A stretch of DNA of 44,254 nucleotides from positions 1 to 44,254 of the forward strand of contig JAHEYB010000012.1 of NCBI GenBank assembly GCA_023251805.1, written 5' to 3'. The notes below the pieces were generated by a model. That model was not told the DNA's origin and searched no databases. It saw only the letters and a program-made list of their open reading frames with translations. Below are positions 35,271-43,528 of the stretch, piece after piece. Both the position numbers and the translations under genes were made by a program. The DNA is from Bacteroidota bacterium. GTDB taxonomy: Bacteria; Bacteroidota; Bacteroidia; 2-12-FULL-35-15. The first letter of the stretch is position 1; every line of letters begins with the position of its first letter.

Positions 35271-36758
35271 ATGCAAAAAAAATTTCTTACCAATTTAGGT
35301 TTAATTTTATTTTTGAATTTGCTCATCAAACCAATTTATATTTTTGGTATTGAGAAAGCTGTTCAAGAGCAAGTTGGTACAGCGGCATACGGAATCTACT
35401 TTGCCATTTTTAACTTTTCTTTTTTGTTGACCATTATTCTTGATTTTGGAATTACCAACTTCAACAATAAAAATATCGCTCAGAATAATCATTTATTTAC
35501 AAAACATTTTTCCAGTTTATTTACGCTGAAGCTAATCTTAGCCATTATATATATTATCATTGTGGTAATTATAGGTTTGGTGATAGGTTATGACACTCGC
35601 TTGATGAAACTATTGTTAATTCAAGGATTCAATATGTTCTTAGTGTTTTTCATTAACTACTTACGTTCAAATTTAGCTGCTTTGCATTTGTTTAAAACAG
35701 ATGGAGTGATATCGGTCATGGATCGTTCTATAATGATTGTGGCAGGTGTAGTTCTTTTAAATTCAGGTATTTTATATTCGGAAAACGGAATTATGTATTT
35801 TGTTTATACGCAAACCTGTTCGTTACTTTTAACTGCATTTATTACATTTTTAATAATTGTGAGAAAAACACATTCCTTTCGTTTGAGTTGGAATTGGCCA
35901 TTTTCATTGATGATTCTTAAAAAGAGCTTTCCATTTGCTATTCTTACACTATTAATGTCGTTTTACAATCGTATTGATTCCGTTATGATTGAGCGCATGT
36001 TGCCCGATGGAGATGTGCAATCAGGTATTTATGCGCAGGGGTTTCGAATTTTGGATGCCACCAATATGATTGCTTTTTTAGTAGCCGGTGTGCTTTTACC
36101 GGTATTTTCCAGAATGTTAAAACAAAGAGAATCTGTTGAACCTTTGGTTAAATTAATTACCACGTTGTTACTCACTCCTGCAATTGTTATTGCTGTTGGT
36201 TGCGCATTTTACAAAACAGAGTTAATTGGCTACTTGTACTATAAAGACATTGGTAAAATTATTAATGCGGATGAATTAGCGACAGCAACTTTGCATTTAC
36301 AGGAATCTTCTAAAATATTTAGTTTACTTATGCTGAGTTTTATTGCTGTATCTACTTCCTACATATATGGAACATTGTTAACAGCAAATGGGAATATGCG
36401 TCAAATGAATTATATGGCTGCATCGGGTATGATTTTGAATATTGTTTTCAATTATATCTTAATCAGGCAATTTGAGGCTTATGGCTCTGCAATGTCAAGT
36501 ATGTGCACCCAGTTTTTAACAGCCATGATTCAAGTAGCCATTGCACAAAAAATATTCAAATTCAAAGTCAACTATCGCCTCATTAACATCTTTATCGCCT
36601 ATTTGGCAGGTGTTATAGCAATAAATTATGGTTCAAAAATGTTACATTTCGATTGGCTGGTTAATTTTGCTATAATGGTTGTTTGCTGTGGCTTGTGGGC
36701 GTTTGTTACTGGTATAATCAGCATAAAATCGATGTTTCGGCTCCTTAAATACGGATAA
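35271..36758 (+). CDS. Polysaccharide flippase (Wzx-like, MOP superfamily)
   Basis: A 495-residue inner membrane protein with about 12-14 hydrophobic segments. The N-terminus KKFLTNLGLILFLNLLIKPIY, the YGIYFAIFNFSFLLTIILDFGITNFN segment and the central SFPFAILTLLMSFYNRIDSVMIE are typical of Wzx/oligosaccharide flippases. It probably moves undecaprenyl-linked repeat units across the membrane. It follows the FkbM gene by 24 bp, and the first Wzz-like gene has its own promoter after it. No gene symbol is assigned because wzx sequences are too variable to name. Confidence 0.88.
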   Translation: MQKKFLTNLGLILFLNLLIKPIYIFGIEKAVQEQVGTAAYGIYFAIFNFSFLLTIILDFGITNFNNKNIAQNNHLFTKHFSSLFTLKLILAIIYIIIVVIIGLVIGYDTRLMKLLLIQGFNMFLVFFINYLRSNLAALHLFKTDGVISVMDRSIMIVAGVVLLNSGILYSENGIMYFVYTQTCSLLLTAFITFLIIVRKTHSFRLSWNWPFSLMILKKSFPFAILTLLMSFYNRIDSVMIERMLPDGDVQSGIYAQGFRILDATNMIAFLVAGVLLPVFSRMLKQRESVEPLVKLITTLLLTPAIVIAVGCAFYKTELIGYLYYKDIGKIINADELATATLHLQESSKIFSLLMLSFIAVSTSYIYGTLLTANGNMRQMNYMAASGMILNIVFNYILIRQFEAYGSAMSSMCTQFLTAMIQVAIAQKIFKFKVNYRLINIFIAYLAGVIAINYGSKMLHFDWLVNFAIMVVCCGLWAFVTGIISIKSMFRLLKYG

Positions 36759-36769
36759 ACCTTATAAAA

Positions 36770-36800
36770 TTGGGCAGATTGCCATTTTTTTCTAATTTTG
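36770..36800 (+). promoter_or_regulatory. Canonical promoter for the Wzz-Wzz-polymerase genes
   Basis: TTG (36770-36772), 20 bp, then a perfect TAATTTTG (36793-36800). The start at 36829 lies 29 nt downstream. It separates the chain-length and ligase genes from the FkbM-flippase unit. Confidence 0.72.
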
Positions 36801-36828
36801 TTGTCCCATATTCAATTTAGACTTATTT

Positions 36829-37872
36829 ATGATGGACAAGAAGGCTCAAGCAGCAGCAGATTTTAACTCATTAAACATACTATATTTTTTATATAAATGG
36901 CGGAAACAGCTTATTATAGTTGCTATAGCCGCGTTTGTTATTTCTTGTATTGTAGCTTTAACCATTAAGGAAAAATATAAATCAACTGTAATTCTCTTTC
37001 CTGCCACCACCAATTCCATTTCAAAAGCCCTTTTAGCAGAAAATAATGTAAAACAGGAAGACGTTTTGCAATTTGGTGAAGAAGAAGAGGCCGAGCAAAT
37101 GCTTCAAATTCTTAATTCTGATGAAATCCGTACGCGCGTGTGCGAGAAGTATAATTTGATGGAACACTATGGCATAGATCCAACAGATAAATTAAAGCGT
37201 ACAAAATTATACGATGAATTCCAAAGCAACATTACTTTTAAACGTACGGAGTACATGTCCGTTAAAATTGAGGTAATGGACAATAACCCGGAGTTAGCGT
37301 CTGATATGGCAAATGACATTGCTGCTTTACATGATTCTACAAAAATTCGTATTCAAAGAGAACGGGCACAAAAAGCTTTAGAGATTGTGGAAAGGGAATA
37401 CAAAGATAAAGAAGCCGATGTAAATGCGATGTTGGATTCCATCAAGGTAATCAATAGCTATGGTATTTATGACTATGAGTCACAATCAGAAAGAACAAAC
37501 GAGCAATACATCATCGCTATTTCAAAAGGTGATTTGCGGGCGGTAAAATTATTGGAAGAAAAATTAAAAATCATTGCTTTATATGGTACCACTTATGTGT
37601 CGTATCGTGAGAACTTGTATATGCAACGTAAGCAACTCAATTTGCTTAAAACAAAATATGAAGAAGCAAAAGTAGATGCAACTGAAGTATTGCCTCAAAA
37701 ATTTGTTGTGAGTCACGCGTTTCCAGCGGAGAAAAAATCTTATCCGGTACGGTGGGTGATTGTTGTCGTTTCAACTTTTGCAACCTTACTTGCAGCGATT
37801 ATTGCTATTTTGTTGTTAGAAAACCTTCGACAGATTAGGAATGAAGTGAAAGAAGGTCCTTCGGAAGCTTGA
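36829..37872 (+). CDS. Wzz-like polysaccharide chain-length/copolymerase protein 1
   Basis: A 347-residue inner membrane protein. Two transmembrane segments, about 27-45 (LIIVAIAAFVISCIVAL) and about 304-330 (VIVVVSTFATLLAAIIAILLL), flank a periplasmic coiled-coil domain (about 130-295), as in Wzz. PVRW precedes the second segment. There are two adjacent ATGs (36829, 36832). The short C-terminal tail ends EGPSEA, then TGA at 37870. After it the same frame stays open for 51 codons into the next gene. The end lies in a small palindromic stretch (GAAGGTCCTTC, AAGCTT). It may control polymer length with the polymerase downstream. Confidence 0.88.
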   Translation: MMDKKAQAAADFNSLNILYFLYKWRKQLIIVAIAAFVISCIVALTIKEKYKSTVILFPATTNSISKALLAENNVKQEDVLQFGEEEEAEQMLQILNSDEIRTRVCEKYNLMEHYGIDPTDKLKRTKLYDEFQSNITFKRTEYMSVKIEVMDNNPELASDMANDIAALHDSTKIRIQRERAQKALEIVEREYKDKEADVNAMLDSIKVINSYGIYDYESQSERTNEQYIIAISKGDLRAVKLLEEKLKIIALYGTTYVSYRENLYMQRKQLNLLKTKYEEAKVDATEVLPQKFVVSHAFPAEKKSYPVRWVIVVVSTFATLLAAIIAILLLENLRQIRNEVKEGPSEA

Positions 37873-38025
37873 ATACGGAAACCTGTTTTAACTGAAAAGG
37901 TAAGTGACAATAAAACGGGAAATGTAATAGTTGAAAAGGCAAAAGAATTAAAAACGAATATTTTTAAAGAGCATAGCACTTTAAAAGCAGCAATTTTAGA
38001 ACCGAAAAAAGTAATAAAAAGTATA
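37873..38025 (+). other. Stop-free in-frame linker between the two Wzz-like genes
   Basis: The 153 bp after the TGA at 37870 read in frame as 51 sense codons without a stop, continuing straight into the ATG at 38026. The predicted peptide is Lys/Glu-rich (VSDNKTGNVIVEKAKELKT) and contains no ATG or GTG codon. It looks like a coding tail rather than a spacer, as if the first gene's cytoplasmic tail, or a fused protein, had been interrupted by the TGA. Confidence 0.6.
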
Positions 38026-38967
38026 ATGTCAGAATACACTGAAACAAGTTATAATTTTATTCAATTGATAATAAAAAGGAAAATCCATTTTATTGTTGTG
38101 ACAGTTGCTGCAATTTTAATTGCCTCACTGTTTTCTAGTCCCTGGTTTATTAAACCAAGATACAGATCATTCGCAATTTTATATCCTTCTAATATTACAC
38201 CTTATAGCGAGGAAAGTGCATCTGAACAAATGTTGCAATTGTTTGGTTCTGCTGATATCAGAAATGCAGTGGTTAAAAAATTTAATTTGTTTAAACGTTA
38301 TGGTATTGATTCCACTGAAAAAACAGCTTCAGTAAAAATGATGGATGTTTACGATTCACGTGTGGAAGTAAATCGTACCCAATATGAGTCGATTGATATT
38401 ACGGTTCAAGACGAGGATCCAGCTATTGCTTCACAAATGGTAGAAGAAATTATTCATTCTATGAATTTGAAAGCACGGGAATTGCAGCGTGAAAAAACAA
38501 AAGAGGTGGAGATAGTGATAAAAAATCAATTGGAATTAAAGAAAAGAAATGTGGATTCACTTAATATCCGATTGCATGAACTTAGAGTGAAGTATCAATT
38601 GTTTGATTATGATATGCAAGTGAAAGAGGTAACGAAGAGTTACTTAAAGGAAACATCTTCTGGTGGAAAAAATTTGAAAGAGATAGATGCGATGATGCGA
38701 AATTTGGAAGAAAAAGGAGGAGAATACTTTCAATTGCAAAAAACATTAAAAGCATTACTTGACAGTTATAATGCTACTAAGATAGAATACGATGTTGTTA
38801 TAAAAGATCTTAATAAAGAACTTACTTATTCCAATGTTGTTACTAAACCGGCACCATCTTATATTAAAGCATATCCAGTTCGTTGGCTAATTGTATTGGC
38901 ATCCGTTGCTTCATCTAACTTATTGCTTTTTGTATTATTTATCATCATAGATAGTAGAAAAAAATAA
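38026..38967 (+). CDS. Wzz-like polysaccharide chain-length/copolymerase protein 2
   Basis: A 313-residue paralog of the preceding gene with the same architecture: transmembrane segments at about 20-36 (IHFIVVTVAAILIASLF) and about 285-309, preceded by PVRW, flanking a periplasmic coiled-coil domain. Regions such as NLFKRYGIDSTEK, NRTQYESIDITVQD and IASQMVEE align with NLMEHYGIDPTDK, KRTEYMSVKIEVMD and LASDMAND of the first. It ends in a short basic tail. The two genes are in the same frame and probably arose by tandem duplication. The TTG start of the ligase gene lies 14 bp downstream. Confidence 0.88.
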   Translation: MSEYTETSYNFIQLIIKRKIHFIVVTVAAILIASLFSSPWFIKPRYRSFAILYPSNITPYSEESASEQMLQLFGSADIRNAVVKKFNLFKRYGIDSTEKTASVKMMDVYDSRVEVNRTQYESIDITVQDEDPAIASQMVEEIIHSMNLKARELQREKTKEVEIVIKNQLELKKRNVDSLNIRLHELRVKYQLFDYDMQVKEVTKSYLKETSSGGKNLKEIDAMMRNLEEKGGEYFQLQKTLKALLDSYNATKIEYDVVIKDLNKELTYSNVVTKPAPSYIKAYPVRWLIVLASVASSNLLLFVLFIIIDSRKK

Positions 38968-38981
38968 TCGTATACTTTACC

Positions 38982-40436
38982 TTGTTACAGCAAAAAAATA
39001 TAAAATGGGTTTATGCCTTAAGTATAGCATTTATACTTATCAATGCTGTGTGTACTTTTTTTGAGTTCTATTATTTTAATCTGGTTCCTGCTGCCATTTT
39101 GGTGCTTTTGTTGGCTCTATTTTCCCTCGATAAATTAATTTTAGTAGTTGTTTTTCTAACACCTTTAGCAATCAACCTTCAAAATATTGATGGAGGCTTT
39201 GGTTTGAGTTTGCCAACTGAGCCTATCATTTTTGGCATCATGATGATTTTTATTTTCAAGCAATTGCATAGCAATACAATAGATGCAAAGCTTTTGAAAC
39301 ATCCTATAACAATTGCTATCATTATCAATCTGCTGTGGATTTTTATTACTTCTATTACAAGCGATTTGCCAATTGTATCCTTTAAATTTTTAATTGCTCG
39401 TATGTGGTTTATAATTACCTTTTATTTTTTAGGAACTCAACTATTTAAGAAATTTAATAACATTAAAATTTTTACATGGCTATACGTTATTTCATTTTCA
39501 ATTATTCTAATTTATACCCTTTATTGTCATTCTCTTGTAAATTTTGATGAGCAGATAGCCAATTATATTATGTCTCCTTTTTACAACGATCATACAGTTT
39601 ATGGAGCAATGTTGGCGATGTTTATACCCTTGTTGATATTTTATACAATGAATAAAAAATACAGTGGTAGTATAAAATTTGCTGCATTTCTTTTTCTGAT
39701 ATTATTTATTGTTGCGCTTATATTCTCCTACACTCGTGCTGCATGGGTGAGTTTGGCTGTAGCATTATTGACGTATATATTTTTGCTATTCAAAATAAAA
39801 TTTAGAGTAATATTAGTTGGCTTTTTTACGTTGTGTGCAATTGCATTTGCATATCAAACAGAAATTGTAATGAAGCTAGAGAAAAACCGACAAGATGCTT
39901 CACAGGATTTTGATAAACACATTGAGTCTATTTCTAATATTTCTACTGATGCTTCTAACTTAGAGCGTTTAAATAGATGGAATGCAGCTTTCAGAATGTT
40001 TCAGGAGCGACCAATTTTTGGCTGGGGACCTGGGACGTATAGTTTTGAGTATGCACCTTTTCAACATGCTCACGAAAAAACCATCATCAGTACAAATATG
40101 GGAGATAAAGGAAATGCGCACAGTGAGTATATCGGGCCATTATGTGAATCGGGTGTGCTTGGCGCTTTAACTTTTTTAATAATTGTATTCTATGTTCTTT
40201 CCACAGGTTTTCGATTGTATTATTCTGTGAAAGAAAATGAAGTTAAAAAAATTGTTTTAGTAATTCTGTTGGGATTCATTACCTATATTGTGCATGGTGG
40301 ATTGAATAATTTCTTAGACACAGATAAAGCTTCTGTTCCTTTTTGGGGATTTGTTGCAGCATTGGTTGCAATAGATTTATATCACAAAAATGGAATTAGG
40401 GAAATGGAAGTGGAACAAGAAAAGGTTGAAGGTTAA
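38982..40436 (+). CDS. O-antigen ligase/polymerase family protein (WaaL/Wzy), TTG start
   Basis: A 484-residue membrane protein with about 10-12 hydrophobic segments and the Wzy_C signature RPIFGWGPGTYSFEY, followed by NAHSEYIGPLCESGVLG, as in WaaL/Wzy ligases and polymerases. The start is taken as TTG (38982): the protein begins MLQQKNIKWVYALSIAF and there is no ATG in frame until far inside the membrane domain. It sits at the end of the plus-strand operon. Its last 4 bases (TTAA) overlap the end of the opposing SpoIIE gene. It likely polymerises or ligates the repeat units flipped by the Wzx-like protein. Confidence 0.88.
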   Translation: MLQQKNIKWVYALSIAFILINAVCTFFEFYYFNLVPAAILVLLLALFSLDKLILVVVFLTPLAINLQNIDGGFGLSLPTEPIIFGIMMIFIFKQLHSNTIDAKLLKHPITIAIIINLLWIFITSITSDLPIVSFKFLIARMWFIITFYFLGTQLFKKFNNIKIFTWLYVISFSIILIYTLYCHSLVNFDEQIANYIMSPFYNDHTVYGAMLAMFIPLLIFYTMNKKYSGSIKFAAFLFLILFIVALIFSYTRAAWVSLAVALLTYIFLLFKIKFRVILVGFFTLCAIAFAYQTEIVMKLEKNRQDASQDFDKHIESISNISTDASNLERLNRWNAAFRMFQERPIFGWGPGTYSFEYAPFQHAHEKTIISTNMGDKGNAHSEYIGPLCESGVLGALTFLIIVFYVLSTGFRLYYSVKENEVKKIVLVILLGFITYIVHGGLNNFLDTDKASVPFWGFVAALVAIDLYHKNGIREMEVEQEKVEG

Positions 40437-41659
40437 AATGCTTTTAAACTAAACAAGGCGATATCATCAATGTAAGGGCGGCTTTGTTTGTAGCTCATCA
40501 CCGTCTCCATAATCTTCACATTGAGTTCCATCATATTTAATTTCGGATGATTTTTTATTAATTCTTTCAAGGCATCGATTCCAAAATCTTCACCTTTGTC
40601 GTTTTCTAACTCCGTTAAACCATCCGTATAACAAACGATTGTTGTTCCTGGTGAAACATTTACAATACCTTCTTTGATTTTATCTATTTCATCAAACATT
40701 CCTAAGCCTGTGCATCCAATTTTAAGCGTGCTTATTGAATTGCCAGAAGCCATTAACGGAGGATTGTGTGCAGCATTCACATAAGTTAATGTGCGAGTAA
40801 CAATATTATATTTTGCAATAAAAAGAGTAATAAATTTTTCTCCTTTAGCATTCGCCATCACTTTTGTATTTAATTCTCTTACCAATTCGGTTAAAGAAGA
40901 AGTGTGATTAAATAAAACACGGAGATTGGCTTGGAAATTCGACATTAACAATGCTGCTGCAACTCCTTTTCCGGACACATCTGCCACACAAAAAGCACAT
41001 TCGTTTTCATTTAACCATATGAAATCGTAATAATCGCCTCCAACTTGCTGATGTGGTAAATAAAATGCAGCAGTATCAATATTTTTATCTCGTGGTAAGG
41101 AGCTAGGAAATAACATCGATTGCATTTCAGATGCTAATTCCAACTCTTTTCTCATTGCTGCCTGACGAATAGTATCTTTTGCTAATTTTTTATTCTCTAT
41201 CGCCACAACAATAATGCTCGTAAGTGTTTGTACAAAGGGCAAATGTTTGATGGCCGGACTTACTTCTACTTTGTCTTCTAAGTCGCCAATTAATACATAT
41301 GCTAAAGGTTGTGATTTATGGAAAACAGGAATAACAATCTCAAAAGCTTTATTCAATCTTTTTTGGGAAAAATTAATGGTTCCAATTTCTGTTATGGATA
41401 ATAAGTCGCGGTCCACATTAATATCATTGTATTCATCACCAACACCATATTTTAAGATACATTTCCAAGAATCATTTTCATTACTAAAAAGAACAAGTTT
41501 CCCAATGTTCAATTGCTTTTCCAAAACTTCTTCAAAAATTTCGAGTAATTGTTCAGTAGAAAAGTTATTGTTGATGGCTTTTGTAATTTCCAACAAAGAG
41601 TTAAGTTTGATATCCTTAACTCTCTTAGATAAATTTTTATTTGTTGGGGTAATCGCCAT
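40433..41659 (-). CDS. GAF-domain SpoIIE/PP2C phosphatase
   Basis: A 408-residue cytoplasmic protein: an N-terminal GAF-like sensor domain (1-155), a short helix (SEMQSMLFPSSLPR) and a SpoIIE/RsbU PP2C domain (190-405). Metal residues D209 (QVGGDYYDF), D227 (CVADVSGKGV) and D346 (CYTDGLTE) are present, as is the C-terminal DDIAL. Such proteins dephosphorylate STAS anti-anti-sigma factors in partner switching; the partner is not in the window. It differs from the TPR-type phosphatase at 20199, which is membrane-bound. Convergent with the O-antigen ligase gene. A -7 element lies 17 nt before its start. Confidence 0.92.
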   Translation of the reverse strand: MAITPTNKNLSKRVKDIKLNSLLEITKAINNNFSTEQLLEIFEEVLEKQLNIGKLVLFSNENDSWKCILKYGVGDEYNDINVDRDLLSITEIGTINFSQKRLNKAFEIVIPVFHKSQPLAYVLIGDLEDKVEVSPAIKHLPFVQTLTSIIVVAIENKKLAKDTIRQAAMRKELELASEMQSMLFPSSLPRDKNIDTAAFYLPHQQVGGDYYDFIWLNENECAFCVADVSGKGVAAALLMSNFQANLRVLFNHTSSLTELVRELNTKVMANAKGEKFITLFIAKYNIVTRTLTYVNAAHNPPLMASGNSISTLKIGCTGLGMFDEIDKIKEGIVNVSPGTTIVCYTDGLTELENDKGEDFGIDALKELIKNHPKLNMMELNVKIMETVMSYKQSRPYIDDIALFSLKAF

Positions 41660-41675
41660 GTTTGTGATATAGAAA

Positions 41676-41683
41676 CAAATGTA
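41676..41683 (-). promoter_or_regulatory. Putative -7 element TACATTTG for the GAF/SpoIIE gene
   Basis: Minus-strand perfect TAnnTTTG, 17 nt before the start at 41659. No TTG box at the usual spacing, so confidence is limited. Confidence 0.45.
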
Positions 41684-41748
41684 TTGCTTTTATAAGCTGT
41701 TAATGATAAATTTAGACAAAAAAAGGATAATGAACGATGTATACCCAA

Positions 41749-42684
41749 TTACTCCTCTGTTAGTTTTTTAATCAAGTCCGGCAACATTTTTAAAGCAGCA
41801 ATTTCTTTCATTTTTCCTCTTGCTTCACTGGCAGGAGAACCAAAATAAGTCTTCCCTTCCGGAATATCTTCTCCAAGTCCCGATTGAGCTAGCAATACAG
41901 CTCCTTTTCCAATCCTAACATCGCTACGAACTCCTGCTTGTCCCCATAATGTTACACCATCTTCAATAACTACAACACCCGCAACAGCAACATGAGCAGC
42001 TATTAAACACATTTTACCAATTACAGTGTCGTGAGCAATTTGAACATGGTTGTCAATTTTTGTTCCTGCTCCAATTTTAGTATCTCCCGACACGCCTTTG
42101 TCGATAGTACAGAGCGCTCCGATTTCAACATCGTCCTCAATAATAACTCTCCCGCAAGAAATCATTTTATCAAAATAGTTTACACGCTTTTTATAATAAA
42201 ATGCATCTGCTCCAATCACTGTATTGGCATGAATAATTACGTTGTTTCCTATATGGCAGTTATCGTAAATCACTACGTTGGAATGAATCACACAGTTTTC
42301 CCCAATTGTTACATTATTTCCAAGATATACTCCAGGCATAAGAATACTTGTTTTTCCCACTGTAGCTGTTTCAGAAATTTGTTTTACTGAATAGCTGATA
42401 GGTTGAAAATGCAAAACTAGTTTATTGTAATCTCTAAAGGGGTCTTTTGATATTAAAAGTGCTTTTCCTGCTGGACAAGCGACCTTCTTATCAATAAGAA
42501 TGGTAGTGGCTTTTGATTGTAATGCTTTATCGTAATACTTGGGATGATCCACAAAAACAATATCACCGGCTTCCACCATGTGAATTTCATTCAATCCTGT
42601 GATAATATGATTTGCATTGCCTTCAAATTCACAATTGATGATGGCTGCAATGTCTTTTAATGTATATGCTGATGGTAATTTCAT
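41749..42684 (-). CDS. lpxD: UDP-3-O-acylglucosamine N-acyltransferase, LpxD-like
   Basis: A 311-residue cytoplasmic enzyme of lipid A synthesis or a close paralog. The N-terminal uridine-binding domain (1-100) contains GLNEIHMVEAGDIVFVDHPKY. A left-handed parallel beta-helix made of hexapeptide repeats (about 105-270) has the catalytic His at about 218 in HVQIAHD. A C-terminal helix follows (GSPASEARGKMKEIAALKML). In place of the usual CGIAGS-like turn it has HVAVAGVV and LWGQAGV, typical of the second Bacteroidota LpxD-type protein encoded beside efp. I cannot prove it is the main LpxD. A -7 element TATATTTG lies 20 nt upstream. Confidence 0.8.
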   Translation of the reverse strand: MKLPSAYTLKDIAAIINCEFEGNANHIITGLNEIHMVEAGDIVFVDHPKYYDKALQSKATTILIDKKVACPAGKALLISKDPFRDYNKLVLHFQPISYSVKQISETATVGKTSILMPGVYLGNNVTIGENCVIHSNVVIYDNCHIGNNVIIHANTVIGADAFYYKKRVNYFDKMISCGRVIIEDDVEIGALCTIDKGVSGDTKIGAGTKIDNHVQIAHDTVIGKMCLIAAHVAVAGVVVIEDGVTLWGQAGVRSDVRIGKGAVLLAQSGLGEDIPEGKTYFGSPASEARGKMKEIAALKMLPDLIKKLTEE

Positions 42685-42703
42685 TTGTATTGATTCTATG
42701 ACT

Positions 42704-42711
42704 CAAATATA
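42704..42711 (-). promoter_or_regulatory. Putative -7 element TATATTTG for the LpxD-like gene
   Basis: Minus-strand perfect TAnnTTTG, 20 nt upstream of the start at 42684. The terminator of efp overlaps where its -33 box would lie. No TTG box found. Confidence 0.45.
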
Positions 42712-42712
42712 A

Positions 42713-42744
42713 TAAAAAAGTCCCCAGTGTTGTAATGGGGACTT
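42713..42744 (-). terminator. Terminator after efp
   Basis: AAGTCCCCA (42718-42726) pairs with TGGGGACTT (42736-42744), 9 bp with a 9-nt loop, and on the minus strand runs into a T tract (42713-42718). Confidence 0.85.
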
Positions 42745-42782
42745 CTTTAAAAATGGATTGGTAATATTATTCCGAAGCAATT

Positions 42783-42820
42783 CCTTCTCTTTAGAGAAGG
42801 TGTCAGGCGGAGGGGTGAGG
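42783..42820. repeat. Palindrome CCTTCTCTTTAGAGAAGG with GC-rich tail, just downstream of efp
   Basis: An 8-bp stem (42783-42790 with 42793-42800) is followed by TGTCAGGCGGAGGGGTGAGG. From memory this combination is a common dispersed intergenic unit in Bacteroidota genomes. It ends 1 nt before the efp stop codon. Its exact role is unknown. Confidence 0.6.
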
Positions 42821-42821
42821 A

Positions 42822-43382
42822 CTATTTCACGCGCTCCACATAAGAGTTGGTGCGTGTATCAATTTTAATTTTTTCGCCTTCGTTCACAAATAGTGGAACG
42901 TTCACAACAGCTCCTGTTTCCATAGTAGCCGGTTTTAGTGTATTTGTTGCAGTATCGCCTTTAACACCTGGTTCAGCATAAGTAATCATTAATTCAACAA
43001 ATACGGGTGCTTCAGCAAGAATTGGTTCATCGCCTTCAAAAGTAACTTTGATTTCCATTCCTTCTTTTAAGAATTTTAGTGAATCACCTAATAAAAATGC
43101 CATGATATGTATTTGCTCATAAGTGTCATTGTCCATTACAACAATAAATTCTCCTTCCGGGTAAATAAATTGCATGTTTTTGTATTCCACACGAACTACT
43201 TCTACAGCTTCACCTGCACGGAACCGATTTTCCACAATTTTACCATTTTTTAAATTGCGCATACGTGCTTGATAAAATGCACGTAAGTTCCCTGGTGTAC
43301 GATGTTGATATTCTTCTATTTTACAAAGTTCTCCGTTAAAACGGATTACTGAACCTACGTTGATGTCGCCTGAATTTGCCAT
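42822..43382 (-). CDS. efp: Elongation factor P, with Asn at the tip loop
   Basis: A 186-residue, three-domain translation factor that relieves ribosome stalling at proline stretches. The family C-terminus is intact (YAEPGVKGDTATNTLKPATMETGA, NVPLFVNEGEKIKIDTRTNSYVERV). The domain I loop reads HRTPGNLRAF, so the residue at the position of the modified Lys34 of E. coli is Asn32 rather than Lys or Arg. The protein is therefore unlikely to be lysylated by EpmA or rhamnosylated, unless the alignment shifts. It has a canonical promoter and its own terminator; the LpxD-like gene follows. Confidence 0.95.
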   Translation of the reverse strand: MANSGDINVGSVIRFNGELCKIEEYQHRTPGNLRAFYQARMRNLKNGKIVENRFRAGEAVEVVRVEYKNMQFIYPEGEFIVVMDNDTYEQIHIMAFLLGDSLKFLKEGMEIKVTFEGDEPILAEAPVFVELMITYAEPGVKGDTATNTLKPATMETGAVVNVPLFVNEGEKIKIDTRTNSYVERVK

Positions 43383-43439
43383 TATTTTTTTGTTGTAATG
43401 TTATAAGGTTGAAATGTTGTAAAGTTTAAAATTAGGACT

Positions 43440-43455
43440 GTTCCGAAGGAATCCC
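43440..43455. repeat. Second copy of the TTCCTTCGGAA palindrome core
   Basis: GTTCCGAAGGAATCCC is the inverted form of the GGGGTTCCTTCGGAA core at 18346-18360, with one difference. It lies in the efp leader, downstream of its promoter. Confidence 0.45.
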
Positions 43456-43478
43456 TATCTAAACAAATATTAAGGGGA

Positions 43479-43509
43479 CAAAGATAGAATTTATGGGCTG
43501 AAAAGCAAA
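43479..43509 (-). promoter_or_regulatory. Canonical promoter for efp
   Basis: Minus-strand TTTG (43506-43509), 19 bp, then a perfect TATCTTTG (43479-43486). The leader to the ATG at 43382 is about 90 nt. Confidence 0.7.
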
Positions 43510-43528
43510 TAATAGGAAGCGAAATGAA

